Position numbers and translations under genes: made by a program | Part shown: one piece after another, positions 1 to 9,159 of the stretch | Position numbering within the stretch: the stretch's first letter is position 1 | How the letters are laid out: each line of letters opens with the position of its first letter | From: Dolichospermum sp. UHCC 0259 | GTDB taxonomy: Bacteria > Cyanobacteriota > Cyanobacteriia > Cyanobacteriales > Nostocaceae | DNA length: 64,000 bases | Direction of reading: 5' to 3' | NCBI RefSeq assembly: GCF_009711935.1 | Contig: NZ_VIKX01000216.1 | Location: 26,096-90,095 of the forward strand | Notes under the pieces: model-generated | Databases searched by the model: none | What the model was told of the DNA's origin: nothing | Seen by the model: the letters and a program-made list of their open reading frames with translations, nothing else

Positions 1-325
1 GGCACATATCAGCACAAGCTTTCATTTGGAAATCATCACCGAAGCGATTGCAATTATCAGCGCATCTATCACAGATTTCCGCACATATAGCACAGCTACG
101 CACATGAAAGTTAGAATTTCTCAGCATAAAATTAGCACTGATTTGACAAATTTCAGCGCAATCTAGCATAATACGAATATGATCAGATTCTGTGTGCATA
201 CTACCCTGATCAACGCAGTATGTAGTCACTGTATTCAAGCAAATACTATGACAATCTAAACAATTTTGAATGCACTGCTGTATCTCTTGATTAACTTGCT
301 GTAAGTTGAGCTGTTGAATAGCCAT
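1..325 (-). CDS. Four-helix-bundle copper storage protein (Csp/DUF326-like), partial
   Basis: Reading the minus strand from the ATG at 325-323 gives 108 residues before the window edge; the C-terminus lies outside. Fourteen of these residues are Cys (18, 22, 25, 29, 37, 56, 60, 78, 81, 85, 88, 92, 104, 108), mostly in CxxC and CxxxC spacing on predicted helices. That is the hallmark of the Csp family of cytosolic copper storage bundles, in which thiols line the core and bind many Cu(I) ions. No signal peptide is visible, which suggests a cytosolic Csp3-type protein. It is divergent from a His/Met-rich lipoprotein, so the two may share a copper-responsive control region. The family call is firm; copper as ligand is inferred from the family. 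Confidence 0.85.
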   Translation of the reverse strand, partial: MAIQQLNLQQVNQEIQQCIQNCLDCHSICLNTVTTYCVDQGSMHTESDHIRIMLDCAEICQISANFMLRNSNFHVRSCAICAEICDRCADNCNRFGDDFQMKACADMC

Positions 326-476
326 TTTTTCAAAACCTTTGAATTTCTAACTTTGCTGAAGTTTGCTCATAAGATTATTGAGCTTTATTATGTTCACCTT
401 AGAAAATAAAAACAACAATTGCGTCTGTCTAATGGTGTATTAATTATTTCTTCCAATTGAGAGATACAGTTTAAAT

Positions 477-503
477 TTCATTCTCATTTCATTCTCATTT
501 CAT
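477..503. promoter_or_regulatory. Three TTCAT direct repeats, candidate copper-responsive operator
   Basis: The 368-base gap between the divergent copper storage gene and the lipoprotein gene contains TTCAT at 477-481, 488-492 and 499-503. The period is exactly 11 bp, about one helical turn, and the spacer is TCTCAT each time. OmpR-type response regulators bind direct repeats with this kind of period. From memory, the Synechocystis copper regulator CopR recognises paired TTCAT repeats with a slightly shorter spacer. The rest of the gap is AT-rich with no other feature I can name. Operator function is inferred. Confidence 0.5.
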
Positions 504-693
504 TTTTGTATGCAAACATAAACTAACTGTTCACATTCCCCCACCAAAAAAACAATAGAATATCTAAAAATCAACTTTTATCAGATAACAAGTTTCCACC
601 ACACTTAAAACAGAAGAATAAGCTAAACTACTTTCAGTGGTGTGTTTACTTCGACAGCTTTAAATTTAAACTTTTGATTGAGAGAATAGAAAA

Positions 694-1551
694 ATGAACC
701 GATTTTTTTCAGGTATTTTTGTAGTTACAACTTTACTACTAGCTCCTGCTTGTTCATCAACGAATAAATCTACTGAAGCACAGGTTTCACCAAGTAGTAT
801 GATGAATCATGATGGACATTCAATGGAACATACAAATCATGGCAATAATTCACAAATAAATACTCAAACTAAATTAACTCCTCCCAACAATTTAGCTCCC
901 AATCAAGGGATGAATTTAGTCATAGATATTCAAGACGATACTGGAAAACCTGTCAATAAATTTGATATTTTCCAAGAAAAAATCATGCACTTAATTGTTG
1001 TTAGTGATGATTTACGAAATTTTGATCATATTCATCCAGAATACAAAGAAAATGGTCGTTTTGAAGTAACTGCAAATTTCCCAGAATCAGGCAATTATAC
1101 ACTTTTCAGTGATTATAAACCTGCTGGGAGTAAGGAAAATGTCTCATTAATGAATATTACAATTCCTGGTACAGTTCCTTTACCAAAAAATTTAGAAAAG
1201 TTCAGCAAAACTAAAACTATTTCAGATACTAATGTGAATCTGAATATTTCTGAAAAAAATATTAAAGCTGGTCAATCAGTAACTTTAAGTTTCGATTTAA
1301 AGGATCAAAAAAATCAACCAATTAAAGATTTACAGTCCTATTTAGGGGAAAAGGGACATTTAGTAATTATTAAAAGTTCGTCTCCTTTAACTACATCGGA
1401 TTACATTCATGCACACGCAATGAAAGATCCTGCTAATGGAAAGGTCGAATTTCATACTAAGTTTCCCAAATCAGGAACATATAAAATGTGGATGCAATTT
1501 AATCGCAACGGACAAATCAAAACCGCAGATTTCTGGGTGAATGTAGAATAG
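694..1551 (+). CDS. Secreted two-domain lipoprotein with His/Met-rich N-terminus, putative copper-related
   Basis: The product has 285 residues. A lipoprotein signal peptide ends at the lipobox LAPAC (Cys20). Residues 36-54 are rich in Met and His (MMNHDGHSMEHTNHG), as in periplasmic copper-binding proteins. Two related beta-rich domains follow at about 60-155 and 175-285. The first carries MHLIVVSDDL followed by FDHIHPE, and the second HLVIIKSS followed by YIHAHAMKDP; both end with a strand before a KSGTYK- or ESGNYT-like turn. This resembles the YtkA-like domains found beside metal efflux genes. GAGAGAATAG lies before the ATG. Divergence from a Csp-like gene across TTCAT repeats supports a role in copper handling outside the cell membrane. 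The precise function is unknown. Confidence 0.6.
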   Translation: MNRFFSGIFVVTTLLLAPACSSTNKSTEAQVSPSSMMNHDGHSMEHTNHGNNSQINTQTKLTPPNNLAPNQGMNLVIDIQDDTGKPVNKFDIFQEKIMHLIVVSDDLRNFDHIHPEYKENGRFEVTANFPESGNYTLFSDYKPAGSKENVSLMNITIPGTVPLPKNLEKFSKTKTISDTNVNLNISEKNIKAGQSVTLSFDLKDQKNQPIKDLQSYLGEKGHLVIIKSSSPLTTSDYIHAHAMKDPANGKVEFHTKFPKSGTYKMWMQFNRNGQIKTADFWVNVE

Positions 1552-1557
1552 AAAATC

Positions 1558-1644
1558 GTAGGTTGGGTTAAGCGACAGCGCAACCCAAAAACAATTTTAA
1601 TAATGTTAAAAAATGTTGGGTTTCCTTACGTCAACCCAACCTAC
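1558..1644. repeat. Inverted-repeat (MITE-like) element
   Basis: GTAGGTTGGGTT at 1558-1569 is the exact reverse complement of AACCCAACCTAC at 1633-1644, with further internal GGGTT/AACCC symmetry. Elements of this form are dispersed in cyanobacterial genomes. It lies just past the premature end of the toxin fragment, so it may have replaced the rest of that gene. Confidence 0.7.
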
Positions 1645-1654
1645 AAAAGTTAAA

Positions 1655-1747
1655 TTAATATTCTCTTGTATAAGAAGTAATAAATTTGGGAGTTAGTAAC
1701 CGACTCACAAAACAATTAGTGTCAATAACAATTCTTTGCTCAATCAT
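1655..1747 (-). pseudogene. PIN-domain toxin, truncated to its first 30 residues
   Basis: The minus strand from ATG 1747-1745 reads MIEQRIVIDTNCFVSRLL and stops at TAA 1657-1655 after 30 residues. VIDTN is the first beta strand and first catalytic Asp of PIN ribonucleases; a full PIN domain needs about 130 residues. The fragment overlaps the antitoxin stop codon by 8 bases, the usual arrangement for antitoxin-toxin pairs. The body of the toxin is missing and an inverted-repeat element begins 11 bases downstream, so the toxin is almost certainly inactive. The PIN assignment rests on a short stretch plus context. Confidence 0.65.
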
Positions 1748-1991
1748 CACTTTCAAGAATTTCCTTGAGCTTTTCTTCTGTCATACCTTTTACTTCGGCA
1801 TTTTTACCAACTTGATCACAAAATCCCTGAAACTCATTTTTTAGCAATTTAGTTAATCTTTGATACTCTAAGACAGATAGCACTACAACTAAATCTTGTT
1901 CCTGACGCTGAATGGTTATTGGTTCTTTTTGAGCTTTATCTAAAAATTCTGTAAAATTTTGTTTTGCTTCTGTGGCAGATAAATAAATCAT
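1740..1991 (-). CDS. Phd/YefM-type antitoxin, now orphan
   Basis: The product has 83 residues. The N-terminus MIYLSATEAKQNFTEFLDKA has the pattern of Phd/YefM antitoxins: a small DNA-binding fold (residues 1-50) followed by an acidic C-terminal helix that wraps the toxin (ending EEKLKEILESDD). A near-perfect ribosome binding site, AAGGAGGT, sits 6 bases before the ATG, fitting the high expression antitoxins need. The partner toxin directly downstream is reduced to a 30-residue PIN fragment, so this gene is either a relic or acts against a homologous toxin elsewhere. No TGTACA operator is evident upstream, unlike the second Phd-type gene near 31.8 kb. Confidence 0.8.
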   Translation of the reverse strand: MIYLSATEAKQNFTEFLDKAQKEPITIQRQEQDLVVVLSVLEYQRLTKLLKNEFQGFCDQVGKNAEVKGMTEEKLKEILESDD

Positions 1992-2111
1992 AATATACCT
2001 CCTTTCTCTTTATCATAACTCAAATTTGTTAATTGATTCTGAGGTGGACTCAGATGCAAGGAAACCCAACATTTATATATTTTGTGTTGGGTTTCGTTCC
2101 TCAATCAAAAA

Positions 2112-3803
2112 TTAAAAAGGTGGTAATTCTTTGAGAATGGTAAAGCGAATATGGTTGATAGCTAAGTCACCTAGTGAAATCTCTTCTTTTGTTAAGCGGA
2201 TGCCATTTCTGCTTAAGGTTTCAAAGGTGATGCCTTTACCAATTTCGATGTGATACCAGCATAAGCCCATAAAGAAGCGTGTTGGATATGGTCCACCTTC
2301 TTCGAGATCATCAGGATTGGATTCCATTGGCAACCAACCAATTCCCGGAATGTAAAACTCTAACCAAACATGATTAAAATCGGGTTGGAGAGGAACGCCT
2401 TGATGTTCGGCATAGACTGGACATTTATATCTACCAACTGTGCGACAAGGAATGCCATTCAGGCGACAAAGTGCTAGTAATACACCTACATATTCTCCAC
2501 AAGAACCAGTGCCCCGATCTAAGGCGATATCGGGTGAGTCAATATGAGGTTTAATGGCATAGGACAATTGATCATAGACATAGTTACGGATACTGTACAT
2601 TTTCCGTAATATGTTGGTTTCTGTACCAACGGCTGTGCGGGCTGCACGGATGACAATATCGGTATCCATTGCTAGGTCGTCATCATCTACCAGATAGCGG
2701 GTTTTTAATTCTGGTGACAGTTCTGGAATATCTTCCACGTCTCTGGGAGTGATGCGATGTTTAATGCCGCGTACTTCTACTAATGCTTTCCAGCCAAATA
2801 TGTGACGTTCACCGGGGGCCAGGCTATCAAATTTAAATACGGCTACTCTTTGTCCGTCAATGATTTCTTCTGTGAAAGGTAAACCAATCGCTTCAACTTG
2901 TTGGACTTTTTGCCGTTGGGTTTCTGAGGGGAGGGCAATACGCCATTCTATATCGGCTAGGTAAACTTCATCCAGGGGGGAAATTTCTTCAACATAGGAC
3001 ATTTCTATGAGATAGCCATTGGAGAGGGCGTAGCGTTTATCTTCCTGGTAATGATATTGTAGGGAATGAATGAAGGTGCGATCGCGGTAGGTTAATTCAA
3101 AACAAGGGTCAGCGTTGGGATTATCCCGGATATAAGGTTCTTCGCTGGAGTATGCCACATAAATCCGATCTTTGCCTGTGTCATCCTGCCCTTGAACTGC
3201 AATACCTGTGGGAGAATCAAAGGGGGTGAGAACACTAAAACGGACTTCTCCAGTTGCCCTATCCATAGAGTAAACTGTTTGTTCCGTGCGATCGCATACC
3301 CACAAAGTTTCTTTACTAACTGCCAAGTTTTGGATACCAACACCAGGGGCATAAAATCTGGTGATTTCTTTGCGAGTATCCCGGTTAAAAATCAAAATAT
3401 AGCCAAGTCTTTGGCAACTAACATAAACGGTAGATTCCCAAACGGCCACACCATCAGCAGGATAGGGTAAAGTCACAAAATGCTCTAACCCTAAAGATGC
3501 CAATTTACATAAATAAACACTGTTCTCACGAGTCACCCAAAGATCATCTTCCCACACGGCTAAACCGGTCACTTCTTGAAATTCGCGGACTTGGTGGGGA
3601 TTGATAATTTTGCTGTTATCGGTAAGAGGGTCAATTTCTAATAAATGACCTTTAACCGTATCAATAGCAATAAGTCTATCTTTAATGAAAGCAATACCGT
3701 AGAGGGTAGCAGCCGTAACTGGTCTGATTATTTTTTGCCCAAACATCTGGCTCACCGTCAAACTGGGTAGGGGAAGGCTCATATTATTAAGCATATTAGT
3801 CAT
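2112..3803 (-). CDS. Beta-propeller plus transglutaminase-like protein
   Basis: The product has 563 residues. Residues about 30-240 form repeated short blades (IAFIKDRLIAIDT, LAVWEDDLWVTRE, VAVWESTVYVSCQ, LAVSKETLWVCDR), typical of an SMP-30/NHL-like propeller. The C-terminal part, about 390-530, is a transglutaminase-like core with the catalytic Cys in GTGSCGEYVGV, the His in NHVWLEFY and the Asp in SNPDD. Such domains act as cysteine proteases or amidases as often as cross-linkers. I see no signal peptide, so a cytosolic location is likely. A second in-frame Met lies 3 codons after the first. The domain call is good, the substrate unknown. It is transcribed away from the Ca2+-ATPase gene across a repeat-filled gap. 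Confidence 0.75.
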   Translation of the reverse strand: MTNMLNNMSLPLPSLTVSQMFGQKIIRPVTAATLYGIAFIKDRLIAIDTVKGHLLEIDPLTDNSKIINPHQVREFQEVTGLAVWEDDLWVTRENSVYLCKLASLGLEHFVTLPYPADGVAVWESTVYVSCQRLGYILIFNRDTRKEITRFYAPGVGIQNLAVSKETLWVCDRTEQTVYSMDRATGEVRFSVLTPFDSPTGIAVQGQDDTGKDRIYVAYSSEEPYIRDNPNADPCFELTYRDRTFIHSLQYHYQEDKRYALSNGYLIEMSYVEEISPLDEVYLADIEWRIALPSETQRQKVQQVEAIGLPFTEEIIDGQRVAVFKFDSLAPGERHIFGWKALVEVRGIKHRITPRDVEDIPELSPELKTRYLVDDDDLAMDTDIVIRAARTAVGTETNILRKMYSIRNYVYDQLSYAIKPHIDSPDIALDRGTGSCGEYVGVLLALCRLNGIPCRTVGRYKCPVYAEHQGVPLQPDFNHVWLEFYIPGIGWLPMESNPDDLEEGGPYPTRFFMGLCWYHIEIGKGITFETLSRNGIRLTKEEISLGDLAINHIRFTILKELPPF

Positions 3804-3837
3804 AAATCATTACTTTTTAACGTCAGTTACTATTTAG

Positions 3838-3962
3838 GCAGTAGGGGGAGTAGGGGGAGTAAGGGGAGTAGGAGGAGTAGGGGGAGTAGGAGGAGTAGGG
3901 GAGAGAAATATTCTTTTGCAACTGACAACTGACAACTGACCAATGACAACTGACAATTGACC
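3838..3962. repeat. G-rich and AACTGAC short tandem repeats
   Basis: Positions 3838-3904 are repeats of AGTAGGGGG and AGTAGGAGG type. Positions 3919-3962 repeat AACTGAC with variants (AATGAC, AATTGAC). Both are typical of short tandem repeats in Nostocales. The open frame on the minus strand here (Leu/Pro repeats) is a by-product of the repeat. Confidence 0.85.
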
Positions 3963-4029
3963 AATTCCACATTTTTGGACATCACTAAATTATGATCGAA
4001 TTTTGTAACCATTTCCTGTAACCTACACG

Positions 4030-6900
4030 ATGTCTGCTCATTCTTTACCTGAATCTACTAACCTCTGGCATGGTTTGGAAGTTGATAAAGCCTTAGAAAT
4101 GCTTGATAGTGACGCAAACAGGGGGTTAACCTCCCCGGAAGTTGAACAGCGTCGTCAGAAATATGGCCTCAATGAACTCGAAGAACATGGAGGTCGCAGT
4201 CCTTGGCAAATTCTGCTAGATCAGTTTACCAATATCATGTTATTGATGCTGATTGCAGTTGCCCTTATTTCTGGCTTTTTGGATTTAGTGGCTTTGACTG
4301 GGGGGACATTAAAACCCGGTGAAGTACCATTTAAAGACACAATTGCCATTATGGCCATAGTTATCCTCAATGGTATTTTGGGCTATGTACAAGAAAGCCG
4401 GGCCGAAAAAGCTCTAGCAGCTTTGAAAAAACTGTCTTCTCCCTCAGTGCGAGTCCTTCGTGACGGTAAACTGGGGGACGTGGCGGCTAAGGAGTTAGTA
4501 CCAGGGGATGTGATGCTCCTAGAAGCTGGAGTGCAAATAGCTGCTGATGGTCGCTTAATAGAACAGTCTAATTTACAAGTACGAGAGTCGGCTCTTACAG
4601 GTGAAGCCGAAGCTGTCAATAAGCAAGCCATACTCACCTTACCAGAAGATGCACCATTAGGCGATCGCCTCAATTCAGTTTTTCAAGGTACGGAAGTTGT
4701 CCAAGGTCGGGCGAAGGTACTGGTGACTCACACCGGAATGCGAACGGAACTAGGCAAAATTGCCACCATGTTGCAGTCTGTGGACAGTGAACCTACACCT
4801 TTACAACAACGCATGACCCAATTGGGTAACGTTCTTGTTACTGGTTCTTTAATTCTTGTAGCCATAGTAGTTGGTGGTGGACTGATTCATGATCTAACTA
4901 AAGGAATAGGCTGGAAGAATTTACAAGAATTGGTGGAAGTTTCTTTAAGTATGGCGGTGGCTGTAGTTCCTGAAGGTTTACCAGCGGTAATCACCGTGAC
5001 TCTGGCTTTGGGAACTCAGCGCATGGTCAAGCATCATGCTTTAATTCGCAAACTCCCAGCCGTAGAAACTCTTGGTTCTGTAACTACTATTTGCTCTGAT
5101 AAAACCGGAACTCTAACTCAAAATAAAATGGTTGTACAGTCGGTGTACACCAATAATTCTACTTTTCGCGTTACTGGAGAAGGCTATACCCCCATTGGCG
5201 ATTTTCAGCTAAATGGTGAAAAAGTTAGTTTAGATGAAGTCCCGGAAATTTCTGCCTTGCTTGTTCCCTGTGCGGTTTGTAATGATGCTGTTTTGCAACA
5301 ACAACAAGGAGTATGGGCAATTTTAGGCGACCCCACAGAAGGGGCTTTAGTAACTTTGGCAGGAAAAGCCGGAATTGAACAAGACCAATGGAGTAGTAAA
5401 TTACCTCGTGTTTCCGAATTTCCCTTTTCTTCAGAACGGAAGCGCATGAGTGTGATTTGTCAACTCCAAGCTGTAGCAACTGGAGAATCTTCTTTAACCG
5501 CCATTGACCCAGCTATTGCTGGTTTTGTGGAATCGGAACAATATCTGATGTTCACCAAGGGTTCACCGGAATTAACTTTGGAACGGTGTACAAAAATCCA
5601 TTTAGGTAATCACTCGATTCCTATCACTGACGAACACCGCAGCCAAATTTTGGTAGCTAATGACCAAATGGCGGGTAAAGGTTTGCGAGTCTTAGGTTTT
5701 GCTTATAAACCGCTGACGGAAGTTCCCCCAGATGGTTCAGAAGATACATCGGAAGTGGATTTGGTTTGGTTGGGGTTGGTGGGAATGCTAGACGCGCCTC
5801 GTCCCGAAGTGAGGGCGGCTGTGCAAGAATGTCGCCACGCTGGCATCCGTCCGATTATGATTACTGGCGACCATCAATTAACTGCTCAAGCGATCGCTAT
5901 TGATTTGGGAATTGCCCAAGAAGGTGATAGAGTCCTCACTGGTAAGGAATTACAACTTCTCACTGACCAAGAACTAGAAACACAGGTAGACTTAGTGAGT
6001 ATTTACGCGAGAGTCTCCCCAGAACATAAATTAAGAATTGTCCAAGCCTTGCAACGTCGCGGGCGATTTGTAGCTATGACAGGCGATGGGGTGAATGACG
6101 CTCCCGCCCTCAAACAAGCTGATATAGGCATTGCGATGGGCATCACAGGCACAGATGTGAGCAAAGAAGCCAGCGACATGATCCTCCTTGATGATAACTT
6201 TGCCACCATAGTTGCTGCCACCAAGGAAGGTAGAGTTGTTTATACCAATATTCGCCGCTTTATTAAATACATTTTGGGTAGTAATATTGGGGAAGTTCTC
6301 ACCATTGCCGCTGCGCCATTGTTGGGGTTGGGTGGTGTTCCCTTGAGTCCTTTACAAATTCTCTGGATGAATTTGGTAACAGACGGTTTACCAGCTTTAG
6401 CATTGGCTGTAGAACCACCAGAACCTGATGTGATGGAACGTCCCCCCTTTAGTCCCCGTGAAAGTATTTTTGCTAGGGGTTTAGGTTCTTACATGATTCG
6501 CATTGGGATTGTTTTCGCTGTGATTACAATTATCCTCATGGAATGGGCTTACCATCATTCTCATGCAGCCGGGTATCAAGGACATGAAGATACTTGGAAG
6601 ACAATGGTATTTACTTCATTATGTCTAGCACAAATGGGTCATGCGATCGCTATTCGCTCTAATAATCAATTAACCATTGAGATGAATCCCTTTTCTAATC
6701 CCTTTGTCCTGGGGTCAGTCATTGTCACCACAATTTTGCAACTGATGTTAATTTATGTTCCACCTCTGCAAAGTTTCTTTGGTACTCATGCACTCAGTTT
6801 ACAAGAATTAGGAATTTGTATCGGTTTTAGTGCTTTAATGTTTGTCTGGATTGAAGGAGAGAAGATATTCTTCCGCTTCATGGGCAAAAGGAATGTTTAA
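4030..6900 (+). CDS. P2A-type cation-transporting ATPase, probably Ca2+
   Basis: The 956 residues have the full P-type ATPase layout: an N-terminal cation ATPase domain, TM1-2, an A domain with LTGEAEAV, the phosphorylation motif DKTGTLT (Asp357), a nucleotide domain, the TGDGVNDAP hinge and six C-terminal TM helices. Ion-binding residues of SERCA-type Ca2+ pumps are all present: PEGLP in TM4 (Pro314-Pro318, with Glu315), Asn752 and Glu755 in TM5 (NIGE), and Asn781, Thr784 and Asp785 in TM6 (MNLVTDG). That favours Ca2+ over Na+/K+ or heavy metals. The likely role is Ca2+ export across the inner or thylakoid membrane. It appears monocistronic, followed by a long repeat-filled gap. Confidence 0.93.
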   Translation: MSAHSLPESTNLWHGLEVDKALEMLDSDANRGLTSPEVEQRRQKYGLNELEEHGGRSPWQILLDQFTNIMLLMLIAVALISGFLDLVALTGGTLKPGEVPFKDTIAIMAIVILNGILGYVQESRAEKALAALKKLSSPSVRVLRDGKLGDVAAKELVPGDVMLLEAGVQIAADGRLIEQSNLQVRESALTGEAEAVNKQAILTLPEDAPLGDRLNSVFQGTEVVQGRAKVLVTHTGMRTELGKIATMLQSVDSEPTPLQQRMTQLGNVLVTGSLILVAIVVGGGLIHDLTKGIGWKNLQELVEVSLSMAVAVVPEGLPAVITVTLALGTQRMVKHHALIRKLPAVETLGSVTTICSDKTGTLTQNKMVVQSVYTNNSTFRVTGEGYTPIGDFQLNGEKVSLDEVPEISALLVPCAVCNDAVLQQQQGVWAILGDPTEGALVTLAGKAGIEQDQWSSKLPRVSEFPFSSERKRMSVICQLQAVATGESSLTAIDPAIAGFVESEQYLMFTKGSPELTLERCTKIHLGNHSIPITDEHRSQILVANDQMAGKGLRVLGFAYKPLTEVPPDGSEDTSEVDLVWLGLVGMLDAPRPEVRAAVQECRHAGIRPIMITGDHQLTAQAIAIDLGIAQEGDRVLTGKELQLLTDQELETQVDLVSIYARVSPEHKLRIVQALQRRGRFVAMTGDGVNDAPALKQADIGIAMGITGTDVSKEASDMILLDDNFATIVAATKEGRVVYTNIRRFIKYILGSNIGEVLTIAAAPLLGLGGVPLSPLQILWMNLVTDGLPALALAVEPPEPDVMERPPFSPRESIFARGLGSYMIRIGIVFAVITIILMEWAYHHSHAAGYQGHEDTWKTMVFTSLCLAQMGHAIAIRSNNQLTIEMNPFSNPFVLGSVIVTTILQLMLIYVPPLQSFFGTHALSLQELGICIGFSALMFVWIEGEKIFFRFMGKRNV

Positions 6901-6944
6901 TTGATAAGTAGGTTGGCGTTACGTTAAAAATTGTCGTTGGGGCA

Positions 6945-6975
6945 AGGGAACAGGGAACAGGGAACAGGGAACAGG
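6945..6975. repeat. GGGAACA tandem heptamer repeat
   Basis: About four copies of GGGAACA. They lie in the 392-base gap (6901-7292) after the Ca2+-ATPase gene, which otherwise holds a dispersed repeat and a GC-rich hairpin. Confidence 0.85.
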
Positions 6976-7043
6976 AAGAGAGTTTTGGGCGATTTTACTT
7001 TTCTTCACATACCTTTAAATTTTTCGGTTCACCTACTTAAATT

Positions 7044-7123
7044 GTCAGAATCAGGATTTACAGGATTTGAAGATTAACAGGATTTAATTTCATGATCTTT
7101 GGATTTTTTATTCTGATTCTGAC
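7044..7123. repeat. Inverted repeat of the TCAGGAT...TTTACAGGAT family
   Basis: GTCAGAATCAG at 7044-7054 is exactly complementary to CTGATTCTGAC at 7113-7123. The inner part, GGATTTACAGGATTTG, matches the dispersed element seen at about 50.87, 52.17 and 52.83 kb. It is probably a non-autonomous element. Confidence 0.7.
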
Positions 7124-7202
7124 ATTTATTACCAATTAGTCATCAATATGTATCTAAAAATCAACTTCGACAAGATCCAGAATTTCATCGTCAATCCTGT
7201 AG

Positions 7203-7221
7203 GGGCGGGGTTTCCCCGCCC
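7203..7221. terminator. GC-rich hairpin, terminator-like or repeat
   Basis: GGGCGGGG, loop TTT, CCCCGCCC: a perfect 8-bp stem followed by TTAATTG. It could end transcription, but this sequence is also a common dispersed palindrome in cyanobacteria. Confidence 0.4.
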
Positions 7222-7292
7222 TTAATTGTATTGCTGCATAAAAAACCCTTGGATGCGGGTAAAATTATAAAATTAATTAGGAGATAGATATC

Positions 7293-7727
7293 ATGGGTGA
7301 ATCCAAACGGAGAAAACAGCAAGATCCCAACTACGGGAAAGTTAAAAATCCTGTCAAAAATCTTATGAAAGTTTTTTGCCCATTCTTTGAAGATTACGAT
7401 AATTTATCTCATCTCGATGCTGACAGTATATCGTTGATGATATCTAAACAGGGTTACAAAGAAACGGGTTTGAAAGGCATAATTGTCACAGGATATCTAG
7501 CCGAACATTTATTAAAAGACTATCCTCCCGAATCTGAATTAGTAACAGCCTTTAAACAACATGGAAATATTTATGTTACTTCCACATTAGCCCTAGCGTA
7601 TTTGGAAAATGATATCAATAAAGAGGAAAATCTTAGGAATTTTGATACATACGACCCATTAAATGAATTTATATGTATGAAAAGCGATTCTGAAAAGTAC
7701 CAAGTAAGTTTGGTGACAGGATCTTAA
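7293..7727 (+). CDS. Hypothetical protein, 144 aa
   Basis: I do not recognise a family. The ATG is preceded by TTAGGAGATAGATATC, a good ribosome binding site, which supports it as a real gene. The N-terminus is basic (MGESKRRKQQDPNYGK). The rest is a mixed alpha/beta chain with no signal peptide or membrane segment. MGESKRRKQ-like starts occur in several small uncharacterised bacterial proteins. The gene stands alone between repeats, 136 bases before recF, with a terminator-like hairpin between the two, so it is probably not in the recF transcript. Confidence 0.6.
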   Translation: MGESKRRKQQDPNYGKVKNPVKNLMKVFCPFFEDYDNLSHLDADSISLMISKQGYKETGLKGIIVTGYLAEHLLKDYPPESELVTAFKQHGNIYVTSTLALAYLENDINKEENLRNFDTYDPLNEFICMKSDSEKYQVSLVTGS

Positions 7728-7775
7728 AATAATTAATAATTTTCTTATCTCCCGAAAAATCCCCAAAAGAATCCA

Positions 7776-7826
7776 GGCGACTGGAAGTCACGGCTACACA
7801 GGCAAAACCCACCTGCGTGGGTTTTA
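7776..7826. repeat. Dispersed element ending in an AAAACCCAC/GTGGGTTTT hairpin
   Basis: The element contains CGGCTACACAGGCAAAACCC and ends in a 9-bp stem, AAAACCCAC/GTGGGTTTT (7805-7826), followed by an AT-rich run. Close copies are at 28652-28702 and, more diverged, 54202-54253. It may act as a terminator for the upstream hypothetical gene. Confidence 0.7.
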
Positions 7827-7863
7827 TATTATAGAAGTCAGGGATTTTGAATCCTTAGCCATT

Positions 7864-8991
7864 ATGCACTTAAAAACTTTACACCTCAAACAATTTCGCA
7901 ATTACCAAAACCAAAAAGTTGAATTTAACGCTGCTAAAACAATTTTGGTAGGTAATAATGCCCAAGGAAAATCGAACCTGTTAGAGGCTGTGGAGTTATT
8001 GGCAACATTGCGATCGCACCGGATGGCACGCGATCGTGATTTAATTAAGGAAGGTGAATCTACAGCCCAAGTTCATGCCACCCTAGAACGGATTCATAGC
8101 CACAGCGATTTAACTCTCACCCTCCGTCGTCAAGCCCGTCGCACCGTCGCCATAAACGGGCAAATAATCCCCAGACAAATGGACTTTCTCGGTGTTCTCA
8201 ATGCAGTAGAGTTTTCTAGTTTGGATTTAGAATTGGTGCGTGGTAGTCCAGAAGGTCGTCGTAACTGGTTAGATACGCTCTTAATTCAATTAGAACCAGT
8301 TTATGCCCACATTTTGCACCAATATCACCAAGTTTTACGACAACGCAATGCCTTTTTAAAACTTTATATAAATACACCAGAAAAATCCCTACAATCAGAA
8401 TTAGCTATCTGGGATGCACAATTAGTAACTGCTGGTACAAGGGTGATTATGAGAAGAGATAGAGCTATTCAAAGACTAGCTCCTATAGCTTCTGCATGGC
8501 ACGCTAGTATTAGTGGAGCGTCCGAAATTCTGCAAATCAATTATGCTGCCAATGTTCCCCTAGAAAAAAACTCTCCTCAAGAATTACAAGCAGCCTTTTT
8601 TGCTAAACTTCAACAAAGAGCAGTTGCAGAATCACATCGAGGAATAACCTTAGTCGGACCACACCGTGATGAAATAGAACTAATTATTAATCAAACTCCT
8701 GCCCGTCAATATGGTTCTCAAGGTCAACAAAGAACATTAGTTTTAGCTTTAAAGTTAGCAGAATTACAATTAATTGAAGAAGTTATTAATGAACCGCCAT
8801 TACTATTATTAGATGATGTTTTAGCCGAATTAGATCCATCTCGCCAAAATCAATTACTTGATGCGATTCAAGACCGATTTCAAACCTTGATTACTACCAC
8901 TCATTTGAGTGCTTTTGACTCTCAATGGTTGAAATCCTCCCAGATTTTATATGTAAATGCTGGGAAAATATTAGAAAATGGTAATGGGTAA
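7864..8991 (+). CDS. recF: DNA replication and repair protein RecF
   Basis: The 375 residues match the usual RecF length. The N-terminus MHLKTLHLKQFRNYQNQKVEF is characteristic of RecF. The Walker A motif GNNAQGKSN is at 30-38, an ABC signature lies in GSQGQQRTLVLALKLAE near 285, and Walker B with the D-loop in LLLLDDVLAELD near 320. RecF loads RecA at single-strand gaps together with RecO and RecR. In this organism recF stands apart from dnaA/dnaN, as is usual in cyanobacteria. The last few codons (ENGNG) are encoded by the start of a tandem repeat array, so the C-terminus may be variable between strains. Confidence 0.97.
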   Translation: MHLKTLHLKQFRNYQNQKVEFNAAKTILVGNNAQGKSNLLEAVELLATLRSHRMARDRDLIKEGESTAQVHATLERIHSHSDLTLTLRRQARRTVAINGQIIPRQMDFLGVLNAVEFSSLDLELVRGSPEGRRNWLDTLLIQLEPVYAHILHQYHQVLRQRNAFLKLYINTPEKSLQSELAIWDAQLVTAGTRVIMRRDRAIQRLAPIASAWHASISGASEILQINYAANVPLEKNSPQELQAAFFAKLQQRAVAESHRGITLVGPHRDEIELIINQTPARQYGSQGQQRTLVLALKLAELQLIEEVINEPPLLLLDDVLAELDPSRQNQLLDAIQDRFQTLITTTHLSAFDSQWLKSSQILYVNAGKILENGNG

Positions 8992-9154
8992 TGGGTAATT
9001 GGTCATTGGTCATTGGTAATGGGTAATTGGTAATTGGTCATTGGTAATTTTTATTCTTTATTCTTTATTATTTATCCTAAATTCTGAACTTCTGAACTTC
9101 TGAACTCCTGAACTCCTGAACTCCTGAACTCCTGACTCCTGACTCCTGACTCCT
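8980..9154. repeat. Short tandem repeats (GGTAATT/GGTCATT and CTGAACTC/CTGACTC)
   Basis: Positions 8980-9047 are variants of TGGTAAT, GGGTAAT and TGGTCAT. Positions 9083-9154 run from nine-base CTGAACTTC units to eight-base TGAACTCC and seven-base TGACTCC units. The unit shortens stepwise along the array, which suggests slippage history. The array begins inside the recF coding end and stops five bases before the next ATG. Confidence 0.85.
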
Positions 9155-9159
9155 CGATT

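Noticed and set aside
3830..4012. Minus-strand open frame rich in Leu and Pro
   Set aside because: It is wholly encoded by G-rich and AACTGAC tandem repeats and has no independent support.
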